Shown here in pieces: positions 35,707 through 47,885 of a stretch of 64,000 nucleotides of DNA. Origin of the DNA: Blasia pusilla (lineage: Eukaryota; Marchantiophyta; Marchantiopsida; Blasiales); assembly GCA_050084515.1 (NCBI GenBank), contig CM114272.1, forward strand, positions 4,030,001 through 4,094,000, written 5' to 3'. Numbering within the stretch: position 1 is the first letter of the stretch; each line of letters starts with the position of its first letter. The notes beneath the pieces were generated by a model. That model was given only the letters and a program-made list of their open reading frames with translations. It ran no database searches and had not been told where the DNA came from. The position numbers and the translations under genes are program-made.

Positions 35707-35711
35707 TGTGC

Positions 35712-37746
35712 AATGTGGGATGTCCTATGCTATGCTATATTGAGACGGCATCTACATGCAGCCCATAACATCACAAAGGTAGAGCACCCGTAGATCTTAC
35801 TTATGGCATCTACCAAAATGAACCTCCCCATCCTGATTTTTCAGCTATGTGGCTGTGTGAGTCACAAACCCCACTATGGGACGTCTTGAGGAGGGACCAA
35901 TTCATAGACCCGTCCCTCCATAGCCGCCTGCCCTCCGTTCCTCTCCGTAATGGGTGTGCCAAGACCTATCACTCCAACCCCGGGAAAATATCTGACTACC
36001 ATTTATTGTCTGCATTCGGGTAATAGTATTCGGGCAGTGAAAAAGAAACCATTTTTATTTCAGATGTTTATGGCTTTCGCTCGAGCATTTCCATTCATTT
36101 CCTTCCAATAGGGAACAAATATGGGGCGGGAAGAATTTCCTTTTAGTCCACACGAATAGAATTTATTGAATAATAATAATAATTTCTTAAAAAAATAAAT
36201 TTGATATCATGCGAACGAGGCGAAAAATCTCTTTCGTCCCTAAAATTTGCCGATTACATAAACAGCAACCATGTGTAGATAAAAGGGCACTCACTTCTAG
36301 AGTTGGGAGACCCCCGTGAGTCACGGCAACGGCAAATCCCCCTTTGAACAAACCGGTATCTACATACGGCTCGTGCTTTGTGAACGGCAATTTTTAGGGA
36401 CATCCAAAAGAGATTTTTATCCTCTTTCAGAAAATATAATTTTTAAAATTTTTTGTTTCTAAGAAACAAGAATGCGGCCCCTAAATTTTGTGAAATAGTT
36501 GTCGCGGTGAAATTTAGTAAGCCACAAAGTTGAGAAAACAATACAAAGCAAGTTCATGAAAGACAAGAAGTGGATGGCTTTTGAAATGCCATAGCAAAGA
36601 AGAAATGGATGGTTTCTTGAAATGGAAAGTGCACAGGTGGTGGGTTGTTTTGTCACTGGGAATAATATGAGGAGTAATAAATCATGACGTTCTGTGACGC
36701 TAGAGTTGACCCATGGCCTAACTTGAGTGGTTAGCGGGTTATTAAGTGGATGACGGAAGTAGTGTTTGTTGTGGGCAGTTATGGTATGGTTTGGCTAGAC
36801 TGAAATGTACATTGCAGCAAATACACTTTGTTTGATTGATAAGAAAATTCATGTTAAGTATGTAAAATTCATGTTAGATGAATAGGAAAGGCATTGTAAA
36901 ATCGATGCAAAGTATAATCTAGGCTAGTTGGTGAATAACCTCAGTTAATATTCACAAGAACGATTACATAGTGTCGTATGCTCAACCTCTTGCATACATC
37001 GCCAAGGTTCTTTCCATGTATACAAAGTTTGTATCCCCTGTGTAAAGTGCATAAACAAAGAAGATTTAGAATATAATAGAGGTTGTAATGGAGACAAAAA
37101 AAAGTATAATTTACACATGATCTATTGGTGTGCACACCTGAAAATGCAAGTACTCTAGTGTATTCAAGACACATATATGCATACAGATATATAATTATAG
37201 AAAACGTGTCGCTGCATAAATCATAAAAAAGTGAGTGCTGAGGTATGACGATTGAAGTAGGGATATTTAGTACTTGCAGCATTATAGCCCGTTAGAATTT
37301 GTAAGCGGCATGGCGTCAATAAAAAGTTGAGTCAACCTGTAGCAATGAGCATAGTTATTGAGTATAAGTACCTGCTTTACTTATTTAATACAAACTAAAA
37401 TCAATAATTTTGGGATGAAAATGCATATACCTTGAATGTAAGAAGATGATAGTTGTTGTAGATCTTATGCATAACGTAGTATTGTTGTTGAAATGGAGAT
37501 ACATCAATGGTACAATGTTGTCATATCCAAAAAAGCTGCGCAGTAAAAGTAGGTTACAATGGCAAACATAACGCAATATATGGTGGAAAGTAATGGTGCC
37601 CAATCATGACGTTGCAATTCCTGTGATTTTTTTTAGAATAATTCCATAATATTAGTATGTTCATATAAAGCCTACATATTTTTTATGAAACATCAGAACA
37701 TGAAGCTGATGAATTCATGCCTGATATACTATGATGAGTACCATAG
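35712..37746. other. No gene recognised
   Basis: AT-rich from about 36.0 kb. The frames at 36390-36187 and 37282-36941 (minus) have no recognisable domain. Confidence 0.3.
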
Positions 37747-39008
37747 TGCCCACCTTTTTAAAATTTTGATATTTTTGCACAAAATTGTAGTGAAGTCTTT
37801 ATGAAGTGAAGACTAAAGACTTAGTACTAGTAGTAAAGGAGTACATTTTATAGAAATTGTGTTAAAACATGGAATGGCACAACTCTGATGAAAGGACAAG
37901 AGATAGTAAGAGATTAAGGAATGTCTTGGAAGAGTGAGAATTGTGTAAAAGTAGGAAAAGATAGGAAAAGAAGTTAAAGTAAGAAGCGCGGGTGCTTCAC
38001 AAGGAAGACCGCAATAGGAATAGTGGTGAAGACTGTCAACAAAGATTGGAAAAAGCTTCTTTGCAGCAGAAGTTCCAAAGGAGTCTTTGTGCAAAGACTG
38101 TGAACGAAGACCAATGACCAAAGAACCAAGAACAAAGAGCAAAGAGTCTTTGCAAAGATAGGACTACGAAGACTATGAAGACCGAACCATCGCGGCAGTT
38201 TTGGAAGCCAGAAATGGAGCGGCGTAGCAGCTTAAAAGAGAGCAGAAATGAATTTCCAGGACAACCAACCGTCTTAAGAAGATGGAGGGTTGGAGATTTT
38301 GAACCAAGGAGGTTAGGATTACCAGTTAGAAACCTAGAGTAGAATAGGAAGATCAATTAGAAATTGTAAGAGATTATTTAAGGAATAGAGCAGAGAAGCA
38401 CGGGGTCATTCCCTTGTGTCTAGAATTTCGGAGCACTTGTGAGGATTGTGTGGATAGGTTGTTGGGGATGATCCAAGCTGAAGAGTCTTTTACTTCTTGA
38501 AGCTTGTAATACTTTCTAGTTCTTTCCACTCTTTGATGTAGGAGAAAAGTCTTCTCTCATGCTTTCTGATGTGCGGAGTTGAGTGTAAGATCTTATTGGG
38601 CTGTAGTAGGGATGAGAGTTGAGTCTTGTGATTTTGAAATTCTAGAAGATAATCAGGAAGAGCGTAGGAAAGTTGTTAGAAAATGAGTAACCTGCCATGA
38701 CAGATTCAGTTCTAAAAGTAGGGTGAGCCGCCATTTTGAGGTCTTCGTGGAGCTTTGTTATTCTAGATTCGAAAGAGTCTTCTTCTATACTTGAGAAGAG
38801 TCTTTTCCAAGAGGGAAGAAAATTCTTTTATTCTTTTGTACTTGTAAAGACAGTGTAGTTGTAGTTAATCACTAAAGTTAGTGAAGAAGGATTTATTCTT
38901 GATATTTCTTATAAAACCTCTCTTTACTCAGGAAACAGTGAACTCTTGGGAACGAACTTAATACTTTTTGATAGAAAGAGTATCTTTTTCCTTGAGTTGT
39001 ACATTACA
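37747..39008 (+). mobile_element. Solo LTR or LTR-only element, copy 2
   Basis: It is homologous over its length to the minus-strand copy 1 (21672-23205): AATTTTGATATTTTTG near the start, a run of GAAGAC/CAAAG words, a TATTTAAG box at about 38375, TTGGGCTGTAGTAGGGATGAG, CAGGAAACAGTGAACTCTTG and the end TTGTACATTACA. No gene lies inside. The left boundary is uncertain by about 15 bp, and no clean target duplication was seen. Confidence 0.6.
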
Positions 39009-39741
39009 AGCACGTTGAGGTCTCTACGAAAAATGAATGATATTCTACTTAAAAAGGTAAATCTTAATCATTGAAAGTGATTCTTGTAATATGTTACATA
39101 ATAGTATAATGTTGGTAGAACAAGTAAGACACAAGTACCTCACAACCGCAGAAAGAGATGGTGAAAAAAAAATGTTTTTGAGAAGAATATTGTGTGTGTT
39201 AGAGACAAGTATATAGTGTGGCAATCGAATGGAATAGGCTAACTTAGTTGTGAATGGAAATGTATGCATAAGCTATTTCTCATCGTGTGATGACACTTAC
39301 TCATTAACAGAGTTATTATTGTCGGAATTGAATAAGTCAAACCGGATGAAATGGTTGTAAAGGGAGTGTTAACAGATACATATATATAGATGAAATGAAT
39401 TATGTGATTGCACAACACTAATCTCGTAGCTAATCCCACGCAATAATACAAATAGTTGAAAAGAATGGTGTAGACCCATGCATGTTTGGGAGATACATAA
39501 AAGAAATAATGTCGAGAAATAATAAGAAGAGTTAAAAGTGTTTTGCGGCATTAATGCAAAATAACACTGAGCGTTGTTGTTTACATGACAGTGAAAGAAG
39601 CAAGTTCATAAAGTAGTCAAGAGAAATGAATGACCGGATGCTTGGTGGAATGCAATAACAACCAGTAGACTCAGTGTAAAGAACACATCATATGGTAGTG
39701 CGCAACTACCTACGAGATGGTATAGCTCACTAATATGCCTA

Positions 39742-40236
39742 CTACTCAGTAGACAACAAAGATTCTAGAGTAAGAATAAAGCGAGTACACATGCTATCCA
39801 TTGGGTACATTGCTTGGCAATACTTCCACAAAACACGTGCCTCTCGGCTGATCTCATTGATCATATTGTGCAAAATGAGGATGGTAGCGATATTTGGACC
39901 TTGGTCTTCATTGATATATCGCAGCACTTGATGCAACGTCTTATTTCTGCTTTCAACTTTTGATAGCTTTTGCTTCATCACCTCAATGTTTTTGATAGCC
40001 GCATTAAACATTGAGAGCGGAACAAGAGTAGATGAGTTTTCTTCATTCCTTGGAGGAGGTGAGGGTTCATCCTGAGTTACATACAAGTGCTTTTTTTCTT
40101 GGGAGACAGAAGTTCTAAAGACACGATTTGGTGGTGATTGGTAGTCAATGGTGGTTGAGCATTGTTGCTTACCCTTCTGCAAAATAGGAACGATATTGAT
40201 TAAAAAGAAGAGAAAAATACCAGTGAAAACAGACAC
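39742..40236 (-). CDS. Unassigned ORF, 164 residues, coiled-coil C-terminal half
   Basis: The frame opens with a hydrophobic stretch (MSVFTGIFLFFLINIVPIL), followed by a Ser/Pro-rich middle (EPSPPPRNEE) and an amphipathic helix region (AAIKNIEVMKQKLSKVESRN) with a helical tail. I recognise no family. The hydrophobic start may be read-through of an intron, since AT-rich sequence precedes it. It could be an exon of a transposon accessory protein near the downstream Pif1 remnant. Confidence 0.25.
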   Translation of the reverse strand: MSVFTGIFLFFLINIVPILQKGKQQCSTTIDYQSPPNRVFRTSVSQEKKHLYVTQDEPSPPPRNEENSSTLVPLSMFNAAIKNIEVMKQKLSKVESRNKTLHQVLRYINEDQGPNIATILILHNMINEISREARVLWKYCQAMYPMDSMCTRFILTLESLLSTE

Positions 40237-41520
40237 CGGGAATACAAAAATTTACAAGGCATCAAGAAAAACCAAGGTGGAATGCTCTGAGAAAATTATG
40301 TAGCTAGGATGTCATGAAAGTGAGTATAACTTAAAAGTATTATAGCGTAAAGTAATAGATTCAATTTAAGAGTTATTGCGAAGATTAGTGCGGAGAATTA
40401 ATTACCAGATGCCACTATTCAATGAACAAGAGGACAATATCAGTGTATGTAGAGAATGAAAAACCCAAAAACCGTAGATCATGTTTGAGAACATATTATT
40501 AAACGAGTAGAACTAGTGTTTAATGGTTTCACATAGTGCCAGTAAGTAGCCTAGGCCTGGCTGAGATCGTGAAAACTTGCAAACACAATGAGCAAAAGGG
40601 ATGTAGTTAGAATATGGACATGAGGTGCTTAGCATATGTAAATGAAAATGTGCAAGAGGGGATTAACATACTGGAGTGAAAACATCAAGTGCGGTTCGTC
40701 TTATTAGGTGATTCTATCAGCAGTGGTCCTTCATATCAACCGCTGACATTGTGTAAATTGACTGAAGAAGTTCGGCTTGCTCTAGCACTGCCCATGTAGG
40801 ATGTGGTTGCTTAAGCGTAGTGACCCTCTACAATGCTGTGCTGATCACCATCAGGGGCAAGGAAGAGTGTTCCATCATCACGACCATCTTTTAGACGGGT
40901 CAATAAGTGCGTAGCGTTGGTAGAAGATAGGTTCACGAGGAGTTCAAGAGGAAATTCATAATAACACATAATTCTTGAAATTCATTTGGCTTAATCCTGC
41001 CCGTCAGTTGTGTAAAGTGGGCAGCGTGTTGTCTGGTAAGGATATTTTTGTCAAAAGGGACATTTTTGAATGTCATCACCTCCTGCTAGATACCTGAAAA
41101 TAAGAAGAAGCAGTAATTCAGTAGTGATGAAAAGAAAAAGCATACATTAAGTAATGTGAAATCAAAGGTTGATATTATGGACAACAAGGTACTTGTATCG
41201 GGTGGTTGCTCCCTTGTCTCTCTAAAGGTGGCAGTCTAGACTTTGCGCTGATCAATGAGCGGACTCATTTGACGATTGGATATGTCCGCTGTGTGAGAAA
41301 ACAGAAAGTGACGAAATCACTGAAATCTTTACAAAACTAAGAGATACAAAGTGGCCTAGTCCGTCCGTGCGCTCACAGAAGAGCTTCTATGGAACTTGAA
41401 CATGGAGATAACTCGACATACGAGAATGCGCTACCGCTGCGGCTCCCGACTATTTGACTACTCGGGAAAACTAGGGTTTTTACCTATTTTTCTTTGTTTC
41501 TATTAATAGAAAAATTTTGC
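40237..41520. other. No gene recognised
   Basis: No open frame with a domain was found. It ends at the GC hairpin of the probable Helentron 3' end. Confidence 0.3.
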
Positions 41521-41849
41521 TGGGGGCTGCGCCCCCAGACCCCCGCAACGCATGAGGGTGTCTCGCACCTTGATGCAATATAGGGTTAGATAAACCTAGT
41601 AACGCTACTCCTAAAACCACCTACATCATATTACTATGACTCCTTCAACGTCTAAGTCGAAACCATCAATCTAGGCTTCTCCTCATACAAGGGGGCCGAT
41701 CGGATTAATGGTGCTCAGAGGAGTGGATGTTGAGAATCCAACACCCTACCTAGTAAGATTCGTCAAGGTCTAAATTGTTGGCATACTCAAGTTGAGCATC
41801 CGTTGGTGGAGTAATCTGGAGAGAGCTGTCGTGAAGGACCTCAAGCATA

Positions 41850-42309
41850 TCATTGAGAATCATTTTGGCAAAATTGACGTAGGATCTTGGCACCTGAATC
41901 ATTCATGTTAGCAACAAGCTTATGCATGTGCATATTAAGAACAACGACTATATGTATACAAACCTGATTCATGTTGAGTGTGTGGTGGTCGCCTTCATGC
42001 TGCAGGGGCGATGGTGTTGGTGCAATATTGTAGTGATCACTAGAACTGTTGTCACTCAAAAAGATAGTGTTTGCCCGCTTTGCCAATGCTGGTAATGGTG
42101 TCCTCTCTGCAGCATGAACAGGAACCATAGGAGTAGACGGCCTCCTTCCCCGACCTTTTTCTAACCCATCGGTGCTTGCCATGCTTAAGACAGATGATAC
42201 TGTGAGTAATAGCAGCTACAATGGCTGGATACCTTCTTGTCCAAAAACATGTAGGTTGGAGGGACATACGGAACCTAGAATGCGCAGATTTTTCCTTGTC
42301 TTTACTCAA
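41850..42309 (-). other. Unassigned open frames downstream of the helicase
   Basis: Two overlapping minus-strand frames (42309-42052 and 42182-41850) are basic and Ser/Pro-rich with no domain. They lie between the helicase stop and the terminal hairpin and are probably the 3' untranslated part of the element. Confidence 0.25.
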
Positions 42310-42365
42310 GATAACATCACATAGACAAGGCCAAGAGAAAATACAGACTTAATGACAATGAGGCA

Positions 42366-43225
42366 TTAGCCTTCTACCGTCATTCCTTGAATTTTGTGTC
42401 CAGTCATTGCATATCCCAATATCAAAGGGAAAGTCTTTTTCTGATACTTAGTGTCTGGGCCACACCTTAGAGTATAGAAGTTTGTCCGAGTGACTCGTAC
42501 AATCCTACTATTGGATTCCAACATAACAATGATTGCAGTCATTTCGCCAGAGACAAAGACATAGTCAAGTAGACATGCAAATGCACCATTGACCGCCTGG
42601 TTTGTAATATCAATATTTGAAGTGAGCATGACCTTACAGCCAATTGCAAGAAACTGAATTTGTGGAATTTCTCATTATTTACCCAGTGATGAAACTGTGG
42701 ATCTAAAGGTACATCAGATGTGATGTGTACAAGTAGTATATCAGCATCACCAAAAAATCTTCAAAGCGCAATGAGATTAAACAGTTGTACAGTAGAGCGG
42801 TGAGAACAATTTTTTTGTGTATTCTCATGTAGAAAATCAGTTGCAGAGTCCTCATCAATGAAACAGCTGCCCAAGTGAGTGTTTATATCTTGTTGGGTTG
42901 GAGTGGCGAGCCTTACTTTAGATAGAAATTGCAAAAATGCAATTTCTATGCTTGAGGCCGGTTGTGAGGAAAATTTTTGGAATTGAAATATAGAATGAGG
43001 AAGATGATATGTGGCAAAATGTACACACATTGTCTTGCAGTCATGATGGCAGGTAGGCGGTAGCTGGCAAAGATCACCAACATGTAGTACTAGCTTGTCG
43101 GCAAATGGGTCAGAAGTTGGATGAGTAAACACCTGATAAAGCCTCATTGCAACAATTTGGAGCAATCTTGAAGTCATCATAGAACATTCATCTATCACTA
43201 TGACACGAGCATCTCATAGCCTAGC
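42366..43225 (-). pseudogene. Pif1-like helicase, C-terminal half
   Basis: It begins with VIDECSMMTSRLLQ (Walker B/motif II), then LVLHVGDLCQLPPT (motif III). After a frame break between 42761 and 42630 it continues with LTSNIDITNQAVNGA and FPLILGYAMTGHKIQGMTVEG (motif V). Walker A is absent. It differs clearly from the helicase at 11661-12808 in motif V (HKIQGMT versus NKSQGQT), so it is a second lineage. Pif1-type helicases are the helicase module of rolling-circle transposons. The frame break and truncation make it a pseudogene. Confidence 0.65.
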
Positions 43226-43392
43226 ATATTGATTAGATGTTGTGTACATTTACGGCAGATGACCCTTGATTGGTATTGCAAAAGCAGAGTGTACAGTTGT
43301 TGCAAATGTATGAAGGCAGACAACAACAATACCAGTGGTAGCAATTCATTAAGTCATTATGCAAGCTAAATTCCAATATGCTTGCATGAAGT

Positions 43393-43865
43393 TATCACAT
43401 CTTATTTCAACGTAGGTAGAGTTCTATCGCGTTAACGGCATAGAGAGTCAACGGGCTCTTCGGGTGTAATTTCATCCCGAGATGTCGGATGAGGTTGGCG
43501 ATAGGTCTGTTGTCTTGGGAACATCATTTATGGCGATTTCCCTATTTTTGTTTTAGTCCGTCAGCTGATCCGTTGACCAAATAAATGGTCACCTGGTAAC
43601 CTATGCACGCAAGTTACCGTTGGTAGGGCTAATTTGGGGGAAGAGCCTTTTGGCTCTTCCCAAGGGTATTAGAGTGAGGAAGATGGCTTTCCTAAGCCAT
43701 CTTCCTCATGTTTAGCCTTAGGAGTGCCTCTCTTGCATAGACGTATGTGGTTGTGTAGGAGTTAGGGTGATAGCATCTCGATTCCCTCATAGTAGAGGAT
43801 GGATGTGGTTTTTAATATATCGATGTAGATTCATGAGTGGAGTTTTAGGCCAGGTGAGCCATTTT
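43393..43865 (+). repeat. Left-end repeat L of a Ty3-like element (subfamily II)
   Basis: It starts TATCACATCTTATTTCAACG, preceded by unrelated sequence, and runs to about 43865. It matches 59913-60405 (the L repeat inside the right end of element II) closely, including the GAAGAGCCTTTTGGCTCTTC hairpin, GAGGAAGATGGCTTTCC and TTCATGAGTGGAGTTTTAGG. No R repeat comes before it. It is followed directly by leader sequence. Confidence 0.8.
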
Positions 43866-44428
43866 TTCTACTCTTGATTTTACATGAGAAAGATGTCAGG
43901 GGGCAGATGGGAATTTGTTGTTTGTAGGTTGGCAAGCAAGTTGCCTCGGTGGGGAGCCCCTGGAGACGTGTGTGTTGCGTGTGTTTGTCATTTTTTTGTT
44001 CGCGAGGCCGTATCCGGAAGTGCTGTCCATTTTTCACACATTTTGTTGTTTCAAGTTGACAAAGAACAACAACATACTGTAGCGTAGAGTGAGGCGATCG
44101 ATGTTCGCGAGTGAATGTCAAGAAGAAAAGGGAAGATCAATCCACCATATCCACCGCGAGGGCGGCTAGTCTAGGTCGCTGTCGCTTAGATTAGGTCAAA
44201 AAATTTAGGTCAGGGGCGCAGTGTAGGGTGCACACAATAGCCGGAAGTACGCAATGGGCCGTGGAGTCGGGAGCCGGGACTTTTAAGTCGGGCGGTCAGG
44301 AAAAGGTGTCCGGAGAGTCGAGAGAGCGTCGCGCAAGGATGGGCCGCGTAGGTGGCAAGGCTAGGGCGTAAGTCGGATGTGCATAGGGACGCGCATCAGG
44401 GGAAGGGGCCCGCATAAGTGTCGTGGAA
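43866..44428 (+). mobile_element. Leader of a Ty3-like element (subfamily II)
   Basis: The first 250 bp match the minus-strand leader at 8692-8400. Notable words are TAGGTTGGCAAGCAAGTTGCC (a small hairpin), GGGGAGCCCCTGG and GAAGTGCTGTCCATTTTT. From 44130 it is GC-rich (GGGCGGCTAGTC, GTCGGGAGCCGGG). No tRNA-complementary primer site starting with TGG is apparent next to L. Confidence 0.6.
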
Positions 44429-45720
44429 AATATTACTTAACGCCAAAATCAGATGATCACTATTGACAAAATTGAAACTTTTGGCAATAAAGCACTTTTC
44501 CACGCGCCACTCACCACTCAAATCACTTTCTACTATAAATCTGAACTCTGAGATACAAAATTCAGGGCTCAGTTCTCCTTAACAAGAAGACCACTCAGTC
44601 TGATCATCAAAACTCAAGACCCAAGGCTTTAGAACCCAGCTATCAAACCCGTACAGCAGTCTACAATCTTCACAGACTCCTTGCTTTCTCTCTTCTTCCA
44701 ATCCCAAAAACAATTATTGTGAAAACTGAATGAGGCACTGATCTTATCTCCTCCAGTCTCCAGATTCTCCAGGATTTCAGAAATTTCTTCTTCAATCTCC
44801 TCCTTGACCTCTCTTGATTGCACACAGCTTCAATCAGCAATCAATTGTTCTGCAGCACCCCCACGCACTTAATCTCCTTTTCTGAGAGCTGTAGGAACGA
44901 TCTTGAGGTGATTCAAATTCTGAAAAAATTCTCGCCTTCTCAGCTTTCCAATGGCATCCCAATCTCCTGGCGTTCCCAAATATAACTCTCACAAAGCTTT
45001 AAAATGTCATCTCCAACTTTCTGCAGCAGATTTCTGACCCCCCTTCACTTGACAGCTTTTCTCGTGCTCTCTGTTTCTGATCGCGCTCTCAAAACTTGTT
45101 TTGTGAAAAACTCTTCTTCGTGGCTTTCCAATGCGTCCTTAATCTTCCCATATGACTTCCATTTGCTCCTCCAAAACTCGTTTTAGTCTTCTCTAACTTA
45201 TCCTTCCAATTCACCTCCAAGGAGCTTTTGCCATTTGGCTCTCTTTGAATGGTAGAGACTTTTTCCCTCTTCCTTGATCACTCTCACTACTTGGTCAAGT
45301 TTACTCAAATCTTTTTCTCCTCTTTCCTTGAGATTTTCTCTTGACCAAATATTTACCAAGATTCTTTAGCCGTCCACAATATTCCAACGGCACCGTTACT
45401 TTTTGGACGGCAGCTCCCCGTAATTGACTTCCTCCTTCTATCTTCTTTCCTTTTTAACCTCAGAAGTCTTATTCTTACTTTACGGGAGTGTAGCCTTCAT
45501 ATTTATTCTTGGCTAACACTTATAATTTCCCCGTAAGTATTACATGAAGTGCCCGACAGGCTTTACTACAACTTTCCTTACGAGATCTTTTAGCTTAGAC
45601 TTCTAAAGCTCCAAATCTCGACTTAGATGATCAGAATTACTTGTGGTATGAATCTTCATCGCCCAGTCAAGTTTAGAATATATCTGCGCACTTAAAGTGC
45701 AATGACTATTCGGTCGCGTG
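44429..45720 (+). mobile_element. AT-richer block interrupting the leader, possible insertion
   Basis: Composition changes abruptly at both edges. The flanking leader DNA is GC-rich with GGGCCG-type words, whereas this block is AT-rich with a TATAAAT box at about 44533 and a CT-rich transcript-like stretch after it. The general form (promoter, then CT-rich region, no ORF) resembles the solo LTRs at 34.3 and 37.7 kb, but I could not match sequence or prove boundaries. Confidence 0.35.
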
Positions 45721-46995
45721 CCTTTTATTTACTTGACGCGTCGCATCGACTATTTCATATGTATAAACACTGCGACAGTAAGGCAGGAAGGGAGAGGGTG
45801 AGGGAGCCATCATGGCTCCAAAGATAGAGGAGTTAGGGAGGCCCGCATAGGGCCGCGAGCCAGGGCCTCCCATGCAGTTAAGGCGTGCAAGTGGTACAAA
45901 GAGAGAGCTAGAGCCATTATGGCCCCAAGGACATAGGGATGTGTGATTAAGGCTACGTGTGGGGAAGTGTATGTTAGCATGGTTTGAGGACTCCTGGAAG
46001 GTGAGGTCACGACCGCATAGGGCGGCGTGCCCGAGTAAGGAAGTGAGAGGGTCGGAAAGGGGCGAGTCGGGGGCTAGGAAGGGATTCGGGAGAGCTGGAT
46101 AAGCTCTGAGAGTACAAGACGAAGGCAAGGGAGGCATACCTATGGGGCAGATCCTAGACACAGGGAAAGAGAACAAGGCCCGACCTCATAGGGCCATGCA
46201 TGGGCCTTCAGTTGGAGGATGGTATTTTTGGCGGGTTCAGGCAAAAGCCGACCCGAGAATAGCCGCGGAGCGTCATGAGTCGAGGCGGTTGTGGTTGGTT
46301 CACACTACCAAGTAGAGTGGTGGACATGGTTAGAGGCTAACCTAGTACAGTTCGACGAGGTGATGCGAGAGTTTGGGAGTTGCAACGAGATTTTCTTGGG
46401 CGTGATTGAAAATGTGATAACCCATCTTGATTACGAGCAAGATGGGTTATCACACGGACATTTTGTGGTGAGAGTTGGGATGGAGTGGTAGTATGTTGAT
46501 GCTGACGGTTAGTCTGCATCTATTGACGAGAGGTTCAACGTTCTAGTCGAGGAGAGTATTGTGTCGTGGAGGTTGCCACATCACATGGAGGAGTGAGTGT
46601 TGACGGTGCCGGAGGTTGGAGGGCGTGATCACGTTAGCCATTCGAGTCCCTTTTCCAACACTTATCTTGTGTGATTGAGAGTGCTAGGTAGTTGTTGGTG
46701 TTAGATGGGTGTAGGGATGGTGACGAGTATAGACTCCCTTTATGTGTAGCATGTTGGTGGATATACGGTGGTTGCCAAGTAGGGGTTGCGTGTATGACCC
46801 GAGAGTGTCAGTAGTTTAGATGAGTTAGTAGGAGGCTCATGGTGAGCCCGAGTGTTGAGTGTGTGTGAGGCCAGGTGTGTCATCACGGGATTGGCACTAG
46901 CATAGATGAGCTAGTGAGGTGTGTGGGAGACTCTTGGTGAGTCTGAGTGCTTGAGTGGGTGAGACAAGATTATCATCACGGCGTTCTTGTAGGGT
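45721..46995 (+). mobile_element. Ty3-like leader, 3' part, with hairpin
   Basis: GC-rich leader-like DNA leading into gag. It contains a 17-bp-arm hairpin at 46413-46454 and an imperfect tandem duplication (46816-46893 and 46903-46990) with shared GATGAG-TAGT, GGTGAG-C-GAGTG and CATCACGG words. Assignment to the same element as 43393 is inferred from order and orientation. Confidence 0.45.
46413..46454. repeat. Hairpin, 17-bp arms
   Basis: TGTGATAACCCATCTTG at 46413-46429 and its exact reverse complement at 46438-46454, with an 8-nt loop. It lies in the presumed retroelement leader. Confidence 0.85.
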
Positions 46996-47885
46996 TTGGA
47001 AGAACGAGGTAGTACCAGTAGTGGTAGTGGAGTGACAGGGAGTGGTGTGAGGTATCGAGGGGTTTTGAGTGAGGAACCACCCCAACTCCCATCCGTGGTT
47101 GGATCCTCATCACTAGACAACGGGTCTGGTGACAAGATCGCAGACGGAGACAGTGATATGTGGAGAGAGATGGACAACATGGGCCATCGGGGCATGCGTC
47201 ATATCGCGGGTATGGTAAGCACCATGGATCTAAATGATTTCATCCAAGAGTTTGACACGTGGTGCAACTTCCAGGAGATACGAACCCCCACGCGGCTCAA
47301 CCCTTTTAAGGCATGGAAGGGGTTGTTCCAGCACTTGGAGGGTCTGCCGATGGATGACTACTTAGAGTTCCGATCTCTATACTCTGTAGAGATTGATGCC
47401 TGGAGGGTGTATTGGGCTCCAAGGTATGTGTCCACTAGAGGCCGCGAAGTGTATGATAGGCTAGTGAGAGTGGAGAGACCTTCACCATCAACCCCGGGAC
47501 TAGATGGAGAGGATGGAAGTGAGAGTGGTGAGGTGGCAGAGACCTCTCATGGTAGAAGACCACCGAGTTTCAGTCCTACAGTGGAGTTCTTTTGACAATT
47601 GGGGAGGAGCTACTAGGGCATGTGGACCGACAAGTTGAAGAGTCTACGGGATTTTTAGCACAGATTGGGTGAGAGTCTTGGGAGGCATTCATATGCATGC
47701 GAGGGTTGATTGTTGCCACATATGGGATGACTGAGGCGCAGTCAGTACAATATTGGTACGGGGTGCTGGACGAGGAGCTACGGAGGAGAGTTTGAGATGC
47801 GATGTTACTTCACACGGCAAAGCCCACATTGAAGGTGATCTTCGAGTTGTTTGAGCGGGTACAGCTCAACATGAGTGAGAAGTAG
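46996..47885 (+). pseudogene. gag fragment of a Ty3-like element
   Basis: The 199-residue frame to 47595 has FIQEFDTWCNFQEIRTPTRL and AWKGLFQHLEGLPMDDYLEF, like a retroelement capsid N-terminal domain. After a stop, another frame continues with GLIVATYGMTEAQSVQYWYG and an FELFERVQLNMSEK helix, which matches the gag of element I at about 51050-51215. Capsid assembles the cytoplasmic particle in which reverse transcription occurs. The copy is broken at 47885, where minus-strand retroelement DNA begins. Confidence 0.6.

Larger units (their letters stand above)
41521..43225 (-). mobile_element. Helentron/Helitron-like element, 3' part
   Basis: A Pif1-like helicase remnant on the minus strand (43225-42366) is followed downstream by a compact GC hairpin at 41521-41537 (TGGGGGCTGCGCCCCCA). 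This kind of hairpin, preceded by GGGGTC on the element strand, is typical of the 3' ends of Helentron-type rolling-circle elements in algae, fungi and oomycetes. The 5' side is cut near 43.39 kb, where a Ty3-like left end begins. Linking hairpin and helicase in one element is inference. Confidence 0.45.

Noticed and set aside
37747-39008. Minus-strand ORFs (109 and 106 residues) as genes
   Set aside because: They lie in a repeat present three times with different reading frames open in each. They are shadows of the LTR.
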